Source of the DNA: Stappia sp.
GTDB lineage: Bacteria; Pseudomonadota; Alphaproteobacteria; Rhizobiales; Stappiaceae
NCBI RefSeq assembly: GCF_040110915.1
Contig: NZ_CP157793.1
Coordinates: forward strand, 1,190,939 to 1,254,938
DNA length: 64,000 bases
Reading direction: 5' to 3'
Made by a program: the position numbers and the translations under genes
Notes under the pieces: model-generated
What the model saw: only the letters and a program-made list of their open reading frames with translations
Told to the model about the DNA's origin: nothing
Databases searched by the model: none
Part shown: positions 8,577 to 19,973 of the stretch, piece after piece
How positions within the stretch are numbered: position 1 is the stretch's first letter
How the letters are laid out: the number at the start of each line of letters is the position of its first letter

Positions 8577-10076
8577 ATGCTGCCCAAGCCGGTTTCCGAT
8601 CTGACACCGAACACCTACGCCTTCGAATCGTCGCCGCTGGTCAAGCCGACCGGTTTTCGCGAATACGATGCGCGCTGGCTGTTCGAGAAGGAAATCAACC
8701 TGATGGGCATCCAGGCGCTCGGCCTGGGGATCGCGACCCTCATGCACGAGCGCGGCACCCGGCCGGACATCGTCGTCGGGCACGATTTTCGCGGCTATTC
8801 GGCCTCGATCAAGATGGCGCTGATCGCCGGGTTGATGGCCGGGGGCGTGCGGGTGCACGACATCGGGTTGGCGCTGTCGCCGATGGCCTATTTCGCGCAA
8901 TTCGCGCTCGATGTTCCGGCGGTCGCGATGGTCACCGCCTCGCACAATGACAACGGCTGGACCGGCGTGAAGATGGGCATCGACCGCCCGCTCACCTTCG
9001 GGCCCGACGAAATGGGCCGGCTCAAGGAGATCGTGCTCGGCGCCGAATTCACGGAAAGGCCCGGCGGCGGCTACCGCTTCGTGGAGGGCTTTCCCGAGCG
9101 CTACATCGCCGACCTGACCGACCGGCCGAAGCTCGCGCGGCCGATCAAGGTGGTGGCCGCCTGCGGCAACGGCACGGCGGGCGCCTTCGCCCCGCGCGTT
9201 CTGGAGGCGCTCGGCGCCGAGGTCGTGCCGCTCGATTGCGAGCTGGACCATACCTTCCCGCGCTACAATCCGAACCCGGAAGACATGAAGATGCTGCACG
9301 CCCTGCGCGACACCGTGCTGGAAACGGGCGCGGAAGTGGGGCTCGGCTTCGACGGCGACGGCGACCGCTGCGGCGTGGTCGACAACGAGGGCGCGGAGAT
9401 CTTCGCGGACAAGGTCGGCGTGATGCTCGCCCGCGACCTGTCGGCCCTGCATCCGGGCTGCCGCTTCGTGGTCGACGTGAAGTCGACGGGGCTCTTCGAC
9501 ACCGATCCGGTGCTGCAGCAGAACGGGGCGCGGACCGACTACTGGAAGACCGGGCATTCCTACATCAAGCGGCGGGTCAACGAGCTCGACGCGCTCGTCG
9601 GTTTCGAGAAGTCCGGCCACTATTTCTTCAACCAGCCGATCGGGCGCGGCTATGACGACGGGCTCGTCTCGGCGATCGCGATCCTCGACATGCTCGACCG
9701 CAACCCGGACAGGACCATGGCGGACCTGCGCCGCGCGCTGCCGATGACCTGGGGCTCGCCGACCATGTCGCCCCATTGCGACGACGAGACCAAATACGAC
9801 GTCGTCGAGCGCGTCGTCGCCCGCGTCAAGGCCATGGCGGAGAGCGGAGACCCCGTCGGGGGCCACGCCATCACCGATCTGGTGACGGTCAACGGCGTGC
9901 GGATCGTCACCGACGACGGCACCTGGGGCCTGGTGCGCGCCTCCTCCAACAAGCCGGAGCTCGTGGTCGTGGTCGAAAGCCCGGTCTCGGAGGAGCGCAT
10001 GCGGGCGATGTTCGCCGGCGTCGATGCGATCCTGCGAGAGAACCCGGAAGTCGGCGCCTACAACCAGACCATCTGA
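8577..10076 (+). CDS. manB: Phosphomannomutase/phosphoglucomutase
   Basis: A 499-residue alpha-D-phosphohexomutase that interconverts mannose-6-phosphate and mannose-1-phosphate (and usually the glucose forms), supplying ManC. All four active-site loops are visible: the phosphoserine loop TASHNDNGWTG, the metal loop GFDGDGDRCG, the sugar-specificity loop GFEKSGHYFF and the C-terminal phosphate-binding region around RASSNKPELVV. A GAGG site precedes the ATG. The gene lies between manC and an AGE-family isomerase gene. Confidence 0.92.
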   Translation: MLPKPVSDLTPNTYAFESSPLVKPTGFREYDARWLFEKEINLMGIQALGLGIATLMHERGTRPDIVVGHDFRGYSASIKMALIAGLMAGGVRVHDIGLALSPMAYFAQFALDVPAVAMVTASHNDNGWTGVKMGIDRPLTFGPDEMGRLKEIVLGAEFTERPGGGYRFVEGFPERYIADLTDRPKLARPIKVVAACGNGTAGAFAPRVLEALGAEVVPLDCELDHTFPRYNPNPEDMKMLHALRDTVLETGAEVGLGFDGDGDRCGVVDNEGAEIFADKVGVMLARDLSALHPGCRFVVDVKSTGLFDTDPVLQQNGARTDYWKTGHSYIKRRVNELDALVGFEKSGHYFFNQPIGRGYDDGLVSAIAILDMLDRNPDRTMADLRRALPMTWGSPTMSPHCDDETKYDVVERVVARVKAMAESGDPVGGHAITDLVTVNGVRIVTDDGTWGLVRASSNKPELVVVVESPVSEERMRAMFAGVDAILRENPEVGAYNQTI

Positions 10077-10092
10077 GCGGAAAGGGGCCGGC

Positions 10093-11289
10093 GTGCGCGA
10101 TACGGGGGGCGATCTTCACACGGCGTTGACGGCCGCGCGCGACCGCTTGCGCCACTGGCTTCTGCGCGAGTCGCTTCCCCTGTGGACCTCCGCCGGCGTC
10201 GATCCGGCAACCGGCGGGTTTCGCGAAAGTCTCGACCGGCGCACCGGCGCGCCGACGGCGGCGCCGACCCGTCCGCGCGTGCCGCCGCGCCAGATCTATG
10301 CGGTGCTGACCGGCGCGGCACTCGGTTGGCAGGGGCCGGCGGAGGCGCTGGCCCTGCGGGCGCTCGCAGACTACCACCGCCGCTTTCGCGTCGCCGACGG
10401 GACGCTGCGCCCCGAGCCGGTGGTGGCGGGCGGCGTGCGCCCCTGCGATCTCTACGATCAGGCCTTCGCGCTCTTCGCCTATGCGGCGCTCGCCGAGGCG
10501 GTTCCCGCAAAGCGGCCTGCGATGGAGGCGGAGGCCGCGCATCTGCTCGCCACCTTGCGCGAGCGCCTGCGACATCCCGCCGGCGGGTTTCAGGAGGATG
10601 CGCCGCCGCGCCTGCCGCTTCGGGCCAATCCGCACATGCATCTCTTCGAGGCCGCGCTGGCCTGGGAAGCGGTGACGGAAGATGCCGCGTGGCCCGCGCT
10701 GGCGGACGAAATCGCCGGGCTCGCCCTGGCGCGCTTCATCGATGCCGAAACGGGCGCCTTGCGCGAGTTCTTCGCCGCCGACTGGACGCCGATGCCGGAT
10801 GAGACGGGACGGATCGTGGAGCCGGGCCATCAGTTCGAGTGGGCGTGGCTGCTGAGGCGCTGGGGTCTCAAACGGGACCGGCAAGACGCGCTTGCCGCCG
10901 CGCGCCGGCTCTTCGCCATCGGCTGCGCGCACGGCATCTGCCCGCAGCGCAAGATGGCGGTCCTGTCGCTGACCGACGATTTCGCCGTTCTGGATCCGGT
11001 GGCCCGGCTCTGGTCGCAGACGGAATGGCTCAAGGCGTCGCTCGCGATGGGCGAGATCGCGGAGACCGCGGCGGAGCGGGCCGCCTGCCGGCGTCAGGCG
11101 CTGGACGCCGTTGCGGCGCTCGAGCGCTTTCTGGACACGGAAACACCCGGCACATTTGCGGGGGCCTGGCACGACAGGCTCGGGCCCGATGGCACCTTCG
11201 TGGACGAACCGGCGCCGGCGAGTTCCTTCTACCACATTGTCTGCGCGATCTCCGAGTTGGACGCGGTGCTGGCGCGGGGCGGGGTCTGA
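10093..11289 (+). CDS. AGE-family epimerase/isomerase, probably mannose-6-phosphate isomerase-like
   Basis: A 398-residue alpha/alpha-barrel protein of the N-acylglucosamine 2-epimerase (AGE) family, with [39 protein letters not shown] and a C-terminal [12 protein letters not shown]. The family interconverts mannose/glucose/fructose forms or N-acylhexosamines. Position directly after manB argues for fructose-6-phosphate to mannose-6-phosphate conversion at the start of the GDP-mannose route; that is inference. I chose GTG 10093, which has AAAGGGG five bases upstream and avoids overlapping manB; the frame is open earlier from an ATG at 10024. Confidence 0.8.
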   Translation: MRDTGGDLHTALTAARDRLRHWLLRESLPLWTSAGVDPATGGFRESLDRRTGAPTAAPTRPRVPPRQIYAVLTGAALGWQGPAEALALRALADYHRRFRVADGTLRPEPVVAGGVRPCDLYDQAFALFAYAALAEAVPAKRPAMEAEAAHLLATLRERLRHPAGGFQEDAPPRLPLRANPHMHLFEAALAWEAVTEDAAWPALADEIAGLALARFIDAETGALREFFAADWTPMPDETGRIVEPGHQFEWAWLLRRWGLKRDRQDALAAARRLFAIGCAHGICPQRKMAVLSLTDDFAVLDPVARLWSQTEWLKASLAMGEIAETAAERAACRRQALDAVAALERFLDTETPGTFAGAWHDRLGPDGTFVDEPAPASSFYHIVCAISELDAVLARGGV

Positions 11290-11383
11290 CGATGTCGCAC
11301 TTGCCGCCGTTGGTCGGGTATGCGACACCGCGCGGGCAGTAACCCGCAGCCCGTCCGCCTGCGGGGCTCGAGGATCACCGCAT

Positions 11384-12745
11384 ATGTCCGCCGACGTCGT
11401 TTCTTCAGAGCCCGAAACCCCGGCCTCCCGTTTGCAGAGCCCGCTCGAGACATTGCGCGCGCGGATGCAGGACCGCTCGGCGGTCATCGGCATCATCGGG
11501 CTCGGCTATGTCGGTCTGCCGCTGGCGTTGCGCTTCAGCGAGCTGGGGCATGCCATCGTCGGCTTCGACGTGGACGCGACCAAGGTCGCCGATCTCAACG
11601 CCAAGGGCGGCTATGTCCGCTATCAGGGCCAGACGCGCGAGAGCGTGCGCTTTCACAGCCGCTTCGAGGCGACGACCGATTTCGCCCGGGCGGGCGAGTG
11701 CGACGCGCTGATCCTCTGCGTGCCGACCCCGCTTGGAAAATCCCACGATCCCGACATCGGCTACATCCTCGACGCGGCGGCGAGCATCCGTCCGCATCTG
11801 CGCCCCGGCCAGGTGATCGCGCTGGAATCGACCACCTATCCCGGCACCACCGAAGAGGACATGCTGCCCGCGCTCGCCCGCGAGGATCTGACGGTGGGCG
11901 AGGACGTCTTCGTCGTCTATTCGCCCGAGCGCGAGGACCCGGGCAACGCCAAATACGGCATCCGCCAGATCCCGAAGGTGATCAGCGGGGTGACGCCGGC
12001 CTGCCTGCAGGCGGCCGAGGCGCTTTACGGCGGCGCGGTCGACACGCTGGTGCCGGTGTCCTCGACCCGCGCGGCGGAAATGACCAAGCTCCTGGAAAAC
12101 ATCCACCGGGCGGTCAACATCGGGCTCGTGAACGAGATGAAGACGGTGGCCGACCGCATGGGGCTCGACATCTTCGAGGTGGTCCGGGCGGCCGCCACCA
12201 AGCCCTTCGGCTTCACGCCCTTCTATCCGGGGCCGGGGGTCGGCGGGCACTGCATCCCGGTCGATCCCTTCTATCTCACCTGGAAGGCGCGCGAATACGG
12301 GCTGCACACGCGCTTCATCGAGCTGGCCGGCGAGATCAACCGTTACATGCCGGAGTATATCGTCGAGAAGCTGATGGACGCGCTCAACGGCGCGCGCAAG
12401 GCGCTCAACGGCGCGAGGGTGCTGGTGCTCGGCGTCGCCTTCAAGAAGAACATCGACGACATGCGCGAATCCCCCAGCGTGCGCGTGGTGGAGCTGATCG
12501 CGGAGAAGGGGGGCGACGTCGCCTATGCCGATCCGCATGTGCCGACGCTGACGCTCGAAGAGGGCAAGGGCGCCAGCCTGACAGCGCAGCCTTTCGACGC
12601 GGCGGCGATTGCCGGCTACGACGCGGTGGTGATCGCCACCGATCACGATGCCTTCGATTACGAGATGATCGCGCGCGAGGCGAAGCTCATCGTCGACACG
12701 CGCGGGCGTTATCCGGCCAGCCAGGCGCGGGTGACGCGCGCCTGA
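11384..12745 (+). CDS. Nucleotide-sugar 6-dehydrogenase (WbpA/UDP-N-acetylglucosamine dehydrogenase type)
   Basis: A 453-residue NAD-dependent four-electron UDP-sugar dehydrogenase that oxidises C6 of the sugar to a uronate. A Rossmann motif GLGYVG lies near residue 39. The catalytic cysteine is about Cys290 in [11 protein letters not shown]. The C-terminal substrate domain carries [17 protein letters not shown]. The N-terminal extension and the family signature favour UDP-GlcNAc (WbpA/WecC-like) over UDP-glucose. A GAGG motif sits ten bases before the ATG. As the last gene of the manC-manB-AGE run it implies an acidic aminosugar or uronate in the exported polysaccharide. Confidence 0.85.
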   Translation: MSADVVSSEPETPASRLQSPLETLRARMQDRSAVIGIIGLGYVGLPLALRFSELGHAIVGFDVDATKVADLNAKGGYVRYQGQTRESVRFHSRFEATTDFARAGECDALILCVPTPLGKSHDPDIGYILDAAASIRPHLRPGQVIALESTTYPGTTEEDMLPALAREDLTVGEDVFVVYSPEREDPGNAKYGIRQIPKVISGVTPACLQAAEALYGGAVDTLVPVSSTRAAEMTKLLENIHRAVNIGLVNEMKTVADRMGLDIFEVVRAAATKPFGFTPFYPGPGVGGHCIPVDPFYLTWKAREYGLHTRFIELAGEINRYMPEYIVEKLMDALNGARKALNGARVLVLGVAFKKNIDDMRESPSVRVVELIAEKGGDVAYADPHVPTLTLEEGKGASLTAQPFDAAAIAGYDAVVIATDHDAFDYEMIAREAKLIVDTRGRYPASQARVTRA

Positions 12746-12905
12746 CGGCGGATACGCGCTCTCATGCGGGACGGCGGGTATTCGCGGCGGCGAGCATTGT
12801 ATTTTGCGCGCCGGTCGGATACCCCACGGATCGGCTTACGATGGCGTCCCTGCCGCGCATGGGAGAGACGCCCAACAGGGTCAACAACACAGCGGGACGT
12901 TCGGT

Positions 12906-16040
<3,135 letters not shown>

Positions 16041-16117
16041 GCCGCGCGCCCTTTGTTGCTACGGGCGGGGCGAGGCACGCCCCGCCCTTCGCCTTCCGCC
16101 CCCGTGACCTTCCGCCC

Positions 16118-16148
16118 TTGACCTTCCAGCAACTGGAAGACACATGCT
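16118..16148 (+). promoter_or_regulatory. CueR-type copper-responsive promoter/operator
   Basis: TTGACC at 16118-16123 serves as -35. A 19-bp spacer, the lengthened spacing typical of MerR-family promoters, leads to CATGCT at 16143-16148. The spacer carries the perfect dyad CTTCCAG-CAA-CTGGAAG (16123-16139), matching known CueR/HmrR operators. It points at the cueR gene itself, indicating autoregulation. Confidence 0.8.
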
Positions 16149-16171
16149 CCTCACGGTGACCATCCGTGAGG
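16149..16171 (+). promoter_or_regulatory. Hairpin covering the cueR ribosome-binding site
   Basis: CCTCACGG (16149-16156) pairs perfectly with CCGTGAGG (16164-16171) across a 7-base loop. The GAGG of the right arm is the Shine-Dalgarno sequence, seven bases before the cueR ATG. If formed in mRNA the stem would hide the ribosome site; as DNA it could instead be a second operator. Confidence 0.5.
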
Positions 16172-16178
16172 ATCTGCG

Positions 16179-16577
16179 ATGAATATCGGTGCCGCTGCGG
16201 CAAGCTCCGGCCTGCCGGCCAAGACAATCCGCTACTACGAAGAGATCGATCTCGTGCGTCCGCTGCGGGCGGCGAACGGCTATCGCGACTATTCGCAGGC
16301 CGATGTGCATCGGCTGCGGTTCCTGCAGCGCGCGCGCAGCCTCGGCTTCACCATCGAGGAATGCCGCTCGCTTCTGTCGCTTTACGACGACGAGGGCCGG
16401 GCGAGCGCCGACGTCAAGACGGTGGCGCTGGAGAAGATCGGCGAGGTGGAGCGCAAGATCGCCGAACTGGAGGCGATGAAGGCCACGCTCACGCGCCTTG
16501 CCGACTGCTGCCATGGCGACGACCGCCCCGATTGCCCGATCCTCGACGATCTCGCGGGACGCGGCACGGCGGTCTGA
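16179..16577 (+). CDS. cueR: Cu(I)-responsive MerR-family regulator (CueR/HmrR)
   Basis: A 132-residue MerR-family activator. An N-terminal winged helix (IGAAAASSGLPAKTIRYYE), a dimerisation coiled coil, and a C-terminal metal loop ADCCHGDDRPDCPIL make it CueR-like; Cys111 and Cys119 correspond to the Cu(I) ligands of E. coli CueR. It normally activates a copper ATPase or multicopper oxidase by untwisting an over-long promoter spacer. The only such promoter visible is its own, and no copper-efflux gene adjoins it. The next gene downstream is a FAH-family hydrolase. Confidence 0.9.
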   Translation: MNIGAAAASSGLPAKTIRYYEEIDLVRPLRAANGYRDYSQADVHRLRFLQRARSLGFTIEECRSLLSLYDDEGRASADVKTVALEKIGEVERKIAELEAMKATLTRLADCCHGDDRPDCPILDDLAGRGTAV

Positions 16578-16665
16578 GCGGCGACCGGGCGCGGGCGGCG
16601 CGCCCGATTGCATCGCGCGACCAGCCGGTTATGCTCGCCCGAAAGACACACTCGGGAGGGCTTTC

Positions 16666-17514
16666 ATGAAACTCGTACGCTTCGGACCCATCGGTGAAGA
16701 GCGGCCCGGGCTGATCGATCCGTCGGGCGGCATTCGCGACCTGTCGGGCGAGATCGGGGACGTCGCTGGCGATGCGCTGTCGGATGCGGCACTTGACCGC
16801 CTGCGGGGGCTCGACGTCGAGACGCTGCCGCCGGTCGAGGGCACGCCGCGTCTCGGCCCTTGCGTCGGATCGGTGGGCAAGGTCGTCTGCATCGGCCTGA
16901 ACTATTCCGATCACGCGGCCGAGGCCGGAATGGACGTGCCGCCCGAACCCATCGTCTTCATGAAGGCGACCTCGGCGCTCTGCGGTCCCGACGACGGCAT
17001 CGAACTGCCGCGCGGCTCGACGGCGACCGACTGGGAGGTGGAACTCGCCGTCGTTATCGGCCGGCACGCGAAGAACATCGCCGAGGCGGAGGCCTTCGAC
17101 CATATCGCCGGCTATTCGATCCTGAACGATGTGTCGGAGCGCGATTTCCAGATCCGCCATTCCGGGCAATGGGTGAAGGGCAAGTCGCACGACACCTTCG
17201 GCCCGCTCGGTCCCTGGCTCGTCACCCGCGACGAGGTTCCCGATCCGCAGATCCTGCCGTTGCATCTCGACCTCAACGGCACGCGCATGCAGGAAGGCAC
17301 CACGGCGACGATGGTCTATTCCGTGGCGTTTCTCGTCGCCTATCTGTCGCGCTTCATGAGCCTGCACCCGGGCGACGTGATTGCCACGGGCACGCCTCCG
17401 GGCGTCGGCATGGGGCAGAAGCCGGATCCGGTCTACCTCAAGCCCGGCGACCGGCTGGACCTCGGCATCGCGGGGCTCGGCACCCAGCGCCAGACGGTCC
17501 GCGCGTCTGCGTGA
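16666..17514 (+). CDS. Fumarylacetoacetate hydrolase-family protein
   Basis: A 282-residue FAH-domain enzyme, a metal-dependent C-C hydrolase, isomerase or lyase of 2-oxo acids. The family core is visible: VVCIGLNYSDHAAEAG, EPIVFMKATSALCGPDD, TDWEVELAVVIG, YSILNDVSERDFQ, QWVKGKSHDTFGPLGPWLV and GDVIATGTPPGVGMG. The glutamate/aspartate metal ligands in DWEVELAVV are present. It most resembles 2,4-diketo-3-deoxy-L-fuconate hydrolase or ureidoglycolate-lyase-annotated members, but substrate cannot be read from sequence. The start at 16666 has GGAGG six bases upstream. It may read through from the cueR promoter 89 bp away, though a functional link is not apparent. Confidence 0.82.
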   Translation: MKLVRFGPIGEERPGLIDPSGGIRDLSGEIGDVAGDALSDAALDRLRGLDVETLPPVEGTPRLGPCVGSVGKVVCIGLNYSDHAAEAGMDVPPEPIVFMKATSALCGPDDGIELPRGSTATDWEVELAVVIGRHAKNIAEAEAFDHIAGYSILNDVSERDFQIRHSGQWVKGKSHDTFGPLGPWLVTRDEVPDPQILPLHLDLNGTRMQEGTTATMVYSVAFLVAYLSRFMSLHPGDVIATGTPPGVGMGQKPDPVYLKPGDRLDLGIAGLGTQRQTVRASA

Positions 17515-17598
17515 GGGGAGCGGCGCCACCAGCGGCCGGCATTGAGTTCCCCGCTCGAGCGGGACGGCTCTCGGCCTGATGCGCAGCGTAGGCGTCCG

Positions 17599-17842
17599 GG
17601 CTCTCCGATCCCGCATCTCCGGCGCTCGCGTGCGGGATGACGCCGAAGGGGGCGATTGTTCGTGAGACGCTGACGAGATATCGAAGCCGGCTGTTTGCGC
17701 AAGCGTCTCTCCCCTCGCACGGCGTCACCCCGGGCAAGCGCCAGCGCGACCCGGGGCCGGGGAGCCAGGGTGGGTTTCTGTACTGGCAACCGCCCTTAGT
17801 CGGCTCTCCGATCCCGCATCTCCGCTTCGCTGCGTGCGGGAT
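17599..17842. repeat. REP-like palindromic elements between convergent genes
   Basis: Two copies of a 23-bp sequence (17599-17621 and 17802-17824) each open a hairpin with the same arms: ATCCCGCA pairs with TGCGGGAT (17608-17615 with 17631-17638; 17811-17818 with 17835-17842). Between them CCCCGGG (17728-17734) pairs with CCCGGGG (17750-17756). The rest of 17515-17957 holds no gene that I can support. Confidence 0.6.
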
Positions 17843-17900
17843 GACGGCGAGAGGGGAGCGGCGGGCAGGGGGGCGCGTCGCCGTGACCGCCGGTGCCAAG

Positions 17901-17932
17901 AAAAAAGGCCGGTGCATGTGCACCGGCCTTTT
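17901..17932 (-). terminator. Strong bidirectional intrinsic terminator of the DEAD-box gene
   Basis: GGCCGGTGCA (17907-17916) and TGCACCGGCC (17919-17928) form a perfect 10-bp stem with a two-base spacer. It is flanked by six A on the left (a U6 run on minus-strand RNA) and four T on the right. It lies about 30 bp past the helicase stop codon and can also stop rightward transcription from the FAH gene. Confidence 0.88.
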
Positions 17933-17957
17933 CTGTTTCAAGGCGGCTTGGCCGCGA

Positions 17958-19388
17958 TCAGAAGTCCGCGCCGTAGGACACGGCACCGCCGCCGGCGGGA
18001 CGCGAGCGCTTTCGGCCCTGATGGCCGCCATCGGACCGACCGTCGCCCCGCTTGGGCGCGGCGGCGCGATCGCGCGGCGGGCGGCCCGAACCGGGGCCCT
18101 TGCCCGCGCGTGCGGGGCGCTCGCCGGAGGCGGCGCGCGGCGCGCCGTCGCGCTCGTCGGAGGCGAAGCCACGCTGCGGGCGGTTGCGCTTCGGCCGGTT
18201 GCCGGCGGTCTGCCCGCCACCGCCGCCGCGCGCGGGACGCTTGCCCCCGCGTGCCGGACGCGGATCGTCGTCGCGCTCGACCAGCGTCTTGCCGATCAGC
18301 TTCTCGATGTCGCGCAGGTAGGGGCGCTCGCTCATGTCGCAGAAGGAAACGGCGATGCCGCTCTTGCCCGCGCGCGCCGTACGCCCGATGCGGTGCACGT
18401 AGGACTCCGGCACGTTCGGCAGCTCGAAGTTGACGACATGCGAGACGCCGTCGACGTCGATGCCGCGGGCGGCGATGTCGGTCGCGACCAGGATCGGCGT
18501 ACGGCCCGCGCGGAAGGCGTCGAGCGTGCGCTGGCGCTGGCCCTGGCTCTTGTTGCCATGGATCGCGCCGGCACCGAGGCCGGCCTGCTCAAGCTGACGC
18601 GCGACCTTGTCGGCGCCATGCTTGGTGCGGGTGAAGACGATGGCCCGGTCGAGATCGGCGTCCCTGAGCACGTCGATCAGCGCCTGGCGCTTGGCGTCCT
18701 TTTCCATGAGCAGAACCTTCTGCTCGATCCGGTCGATCGGCTTGGAGGCCGGCGCGACCGCGATTTCCTGCGGTTCGTGCAGGAAGTCCTCGGCGAGCGC
18801 CCGGATCGGCTTCGGCATGGTGGCCGACAGCAGGATCGTCTGGCGCTGGCGCGGCAGCGCCGCGAGGATCTTGCGGATCGCCGGCAGGAAGCCGAGGTCG
18901 AGCATGTGGTCGGCCTCGTCGAGCACGATGGTCGTCGTGGTCGAGAGGGTCACGGCGCCGGTCGACATGTGGTCGAGCAGGCGGCCCGGGGTGGCGACGA
19001 CAATGTCCTGGCCGCGGGCGAGGTTGCGGATCTGCGGCATCGGCCGCGCGCCGCCGACGACGACGGTCGCCGAATGGCGCATGTGACGGCCGTAGACGCG
19101 GATGCTGTCGGCGATCTGCGCGGCGAGTTCGCGCGTCGGGGCGAGAATCAGCGCGCCGCAGGTCTTCGGCGCCGGACGGCCGGCGCGGTTTTCCGCGATC
19201 CGGTGCAGCAGCGGAAGCACGAAGGACGCGGTCTTGCCGGTGCCGGTCTGGGCAAGGCCCAGCACGTCGGAGCCGGAGAGAATCGCGGGAATGCCCTGCG
19301 CCTGGATCGGCGTCGGGGTGGTGTAGCCTTCGTCGGCGACGCCCTTGAGGACGGATGCGGCGAGGCCGAGATCGGTAAATGTGGTCAA
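17958..19388 (-). CDS. DEAD-box ATP-dependent RNA helicase (RhlE/CsdA-like)
   Basis: A 476-residue RNA helicase. Motifs appear in order: Q motif region PTPIQAQGIP, Walker A AQTGTGKT, PTRELA, DEAD (LDEADHMLD), SAT, the helicase C core with VATDIAARGIDVD, and HRIGRTAR. The last roughly 100 residues are a basic Gly/Arg/Pro-rich tail typical of RhlE-type proteins for RNA binding. It probably acts in ribosome assembly or RNA decay. The start is a rare TTG at 19388 with AGGA a few bases upstream; no ATG precedes it in frame. The gene stands alone, divergent from the iol operon. Confidence 0.9.
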   Translation of the reverse strand: MTTFTDLGLAASVLKGVADEGYTTPTPIQAQGIPAILSGSDVLGLAQTGTGKTASFVLPLLHRIAENRAGRPAPKTCGALILAPTRELAAQIADSIRVYGRHMRHSATVVVGGARPMPQIRNLARGQDIVVATPGRLLDHMSTGAVTLSTTTTIVLDEADHMLDLGFLPAIRKILAALPRQRQTILLSATMPKPIRALAEDFLHEPQEIAVAPASKPIDRIEQKVLLMEKDAKRQALIDVLRDADLDRAIVFTRTKHGADKVARQLEQAGLGAGAIHGNKSQGQRQRTLDAFRAGRTPILVATDIAARGIDVDGVSHVVNFELPNVPESYVHRIGRTARAGKSGIAVSFCDMSERPYLRDIEKLIGKTLVERDDDPRPARGGKRPARGGGGGQTAGNRPKRNRPQRGFASDERDGAPRAASGERPARAGKGPGSGRPPRDRAAAPKRGDGRSDGGHQGRKRSRPAGGGAVSYGADF

Positions 19389-19696
19389 GTGGAATCCTAG
19401 CGCTGCGTCGGCGCACGGCGATGGTCTGGCCGGCTTGCGACGCGGTCATGCGTGTCGTTTTAAGGGAGCTTGCGCAGATCAGCTGCCTCGGGGAGGCGGA
19501 CGCGACGCGTCACGCGAGTAAGGGCAACGATCGAAAGGAAAGTTGCGGCGGATCAGGCGCCGTGACCGCAAGGGCGGTTCTCTACGCGGGCGCTGCCGTG
19601 ACCGCCATAGACCATATTCGCTGCTGCAGCGCAACACATTTCCACCGGTCACGCGTGTGGACCGATCCGCGACCCGGAGCGAATTGCCGGGAATAT

Positions 19697-19710
19697 GGAA
19701 TGAAAATTCC
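19697..19710. promoter_or_regulatory. Candidate IolR operator, distal
   Basis: GGAATGAAAATTCC fits GGAA-N6-TTCC, the palindrome reported for the RpiR-type repressor IolR of Sinorhizobium meliloti. It lies about 270 bp before the iolC start. Confidence 0.6.
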
Positions 19711-19884
19711 AAAACTCATCGCGCTGACGCTGCCGTACGAGGTGTCTCGGGCGCCGGACCCTGCGCGTGAGGGGAGCGCAAGTGCCGGTTCTTATGGCTG
19801 AACGAGCGGGCCGCATGGACGGTCGGGGAGACCTGCGGCGCGCGCCCACGCGTCGCGGAGAATGGGCTTGCGATGCCGGAAAAT

Positions 19885-19898
19885 GGAATTTATGTTCC
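19885..19898. promoter_or_regulatory. Candidate IolR operator, proximal
   Basis: GGAATTTATGTTCC is a second GGAA-N6-TTCC match, 76-89 bp before iolC. It lies 188 bp (about 18 helical turns) from the distal copy, so looping between the two is possible. Confidence 0.65.
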
Positions 19899-19973
19899 GT
19901 TTTTGAGAGGCGGTGACTGGCCAAGGGCGGCCGGTTGTCGTCGGATTGATGCGAAAGGGATAAGGCAGGAACG

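Larger units (their letters stand above)
19389..19973. other. Divergent regulatory region between the helicase gene and iolC
   Basis: A 585-bp non-coding region. It holds two copies of GGAA-N6-TTCC, annotated separately, and the presumed promoters of both flanking genes. The short overlapping frames inside it have no recognisable product. Confidence 0.6.
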
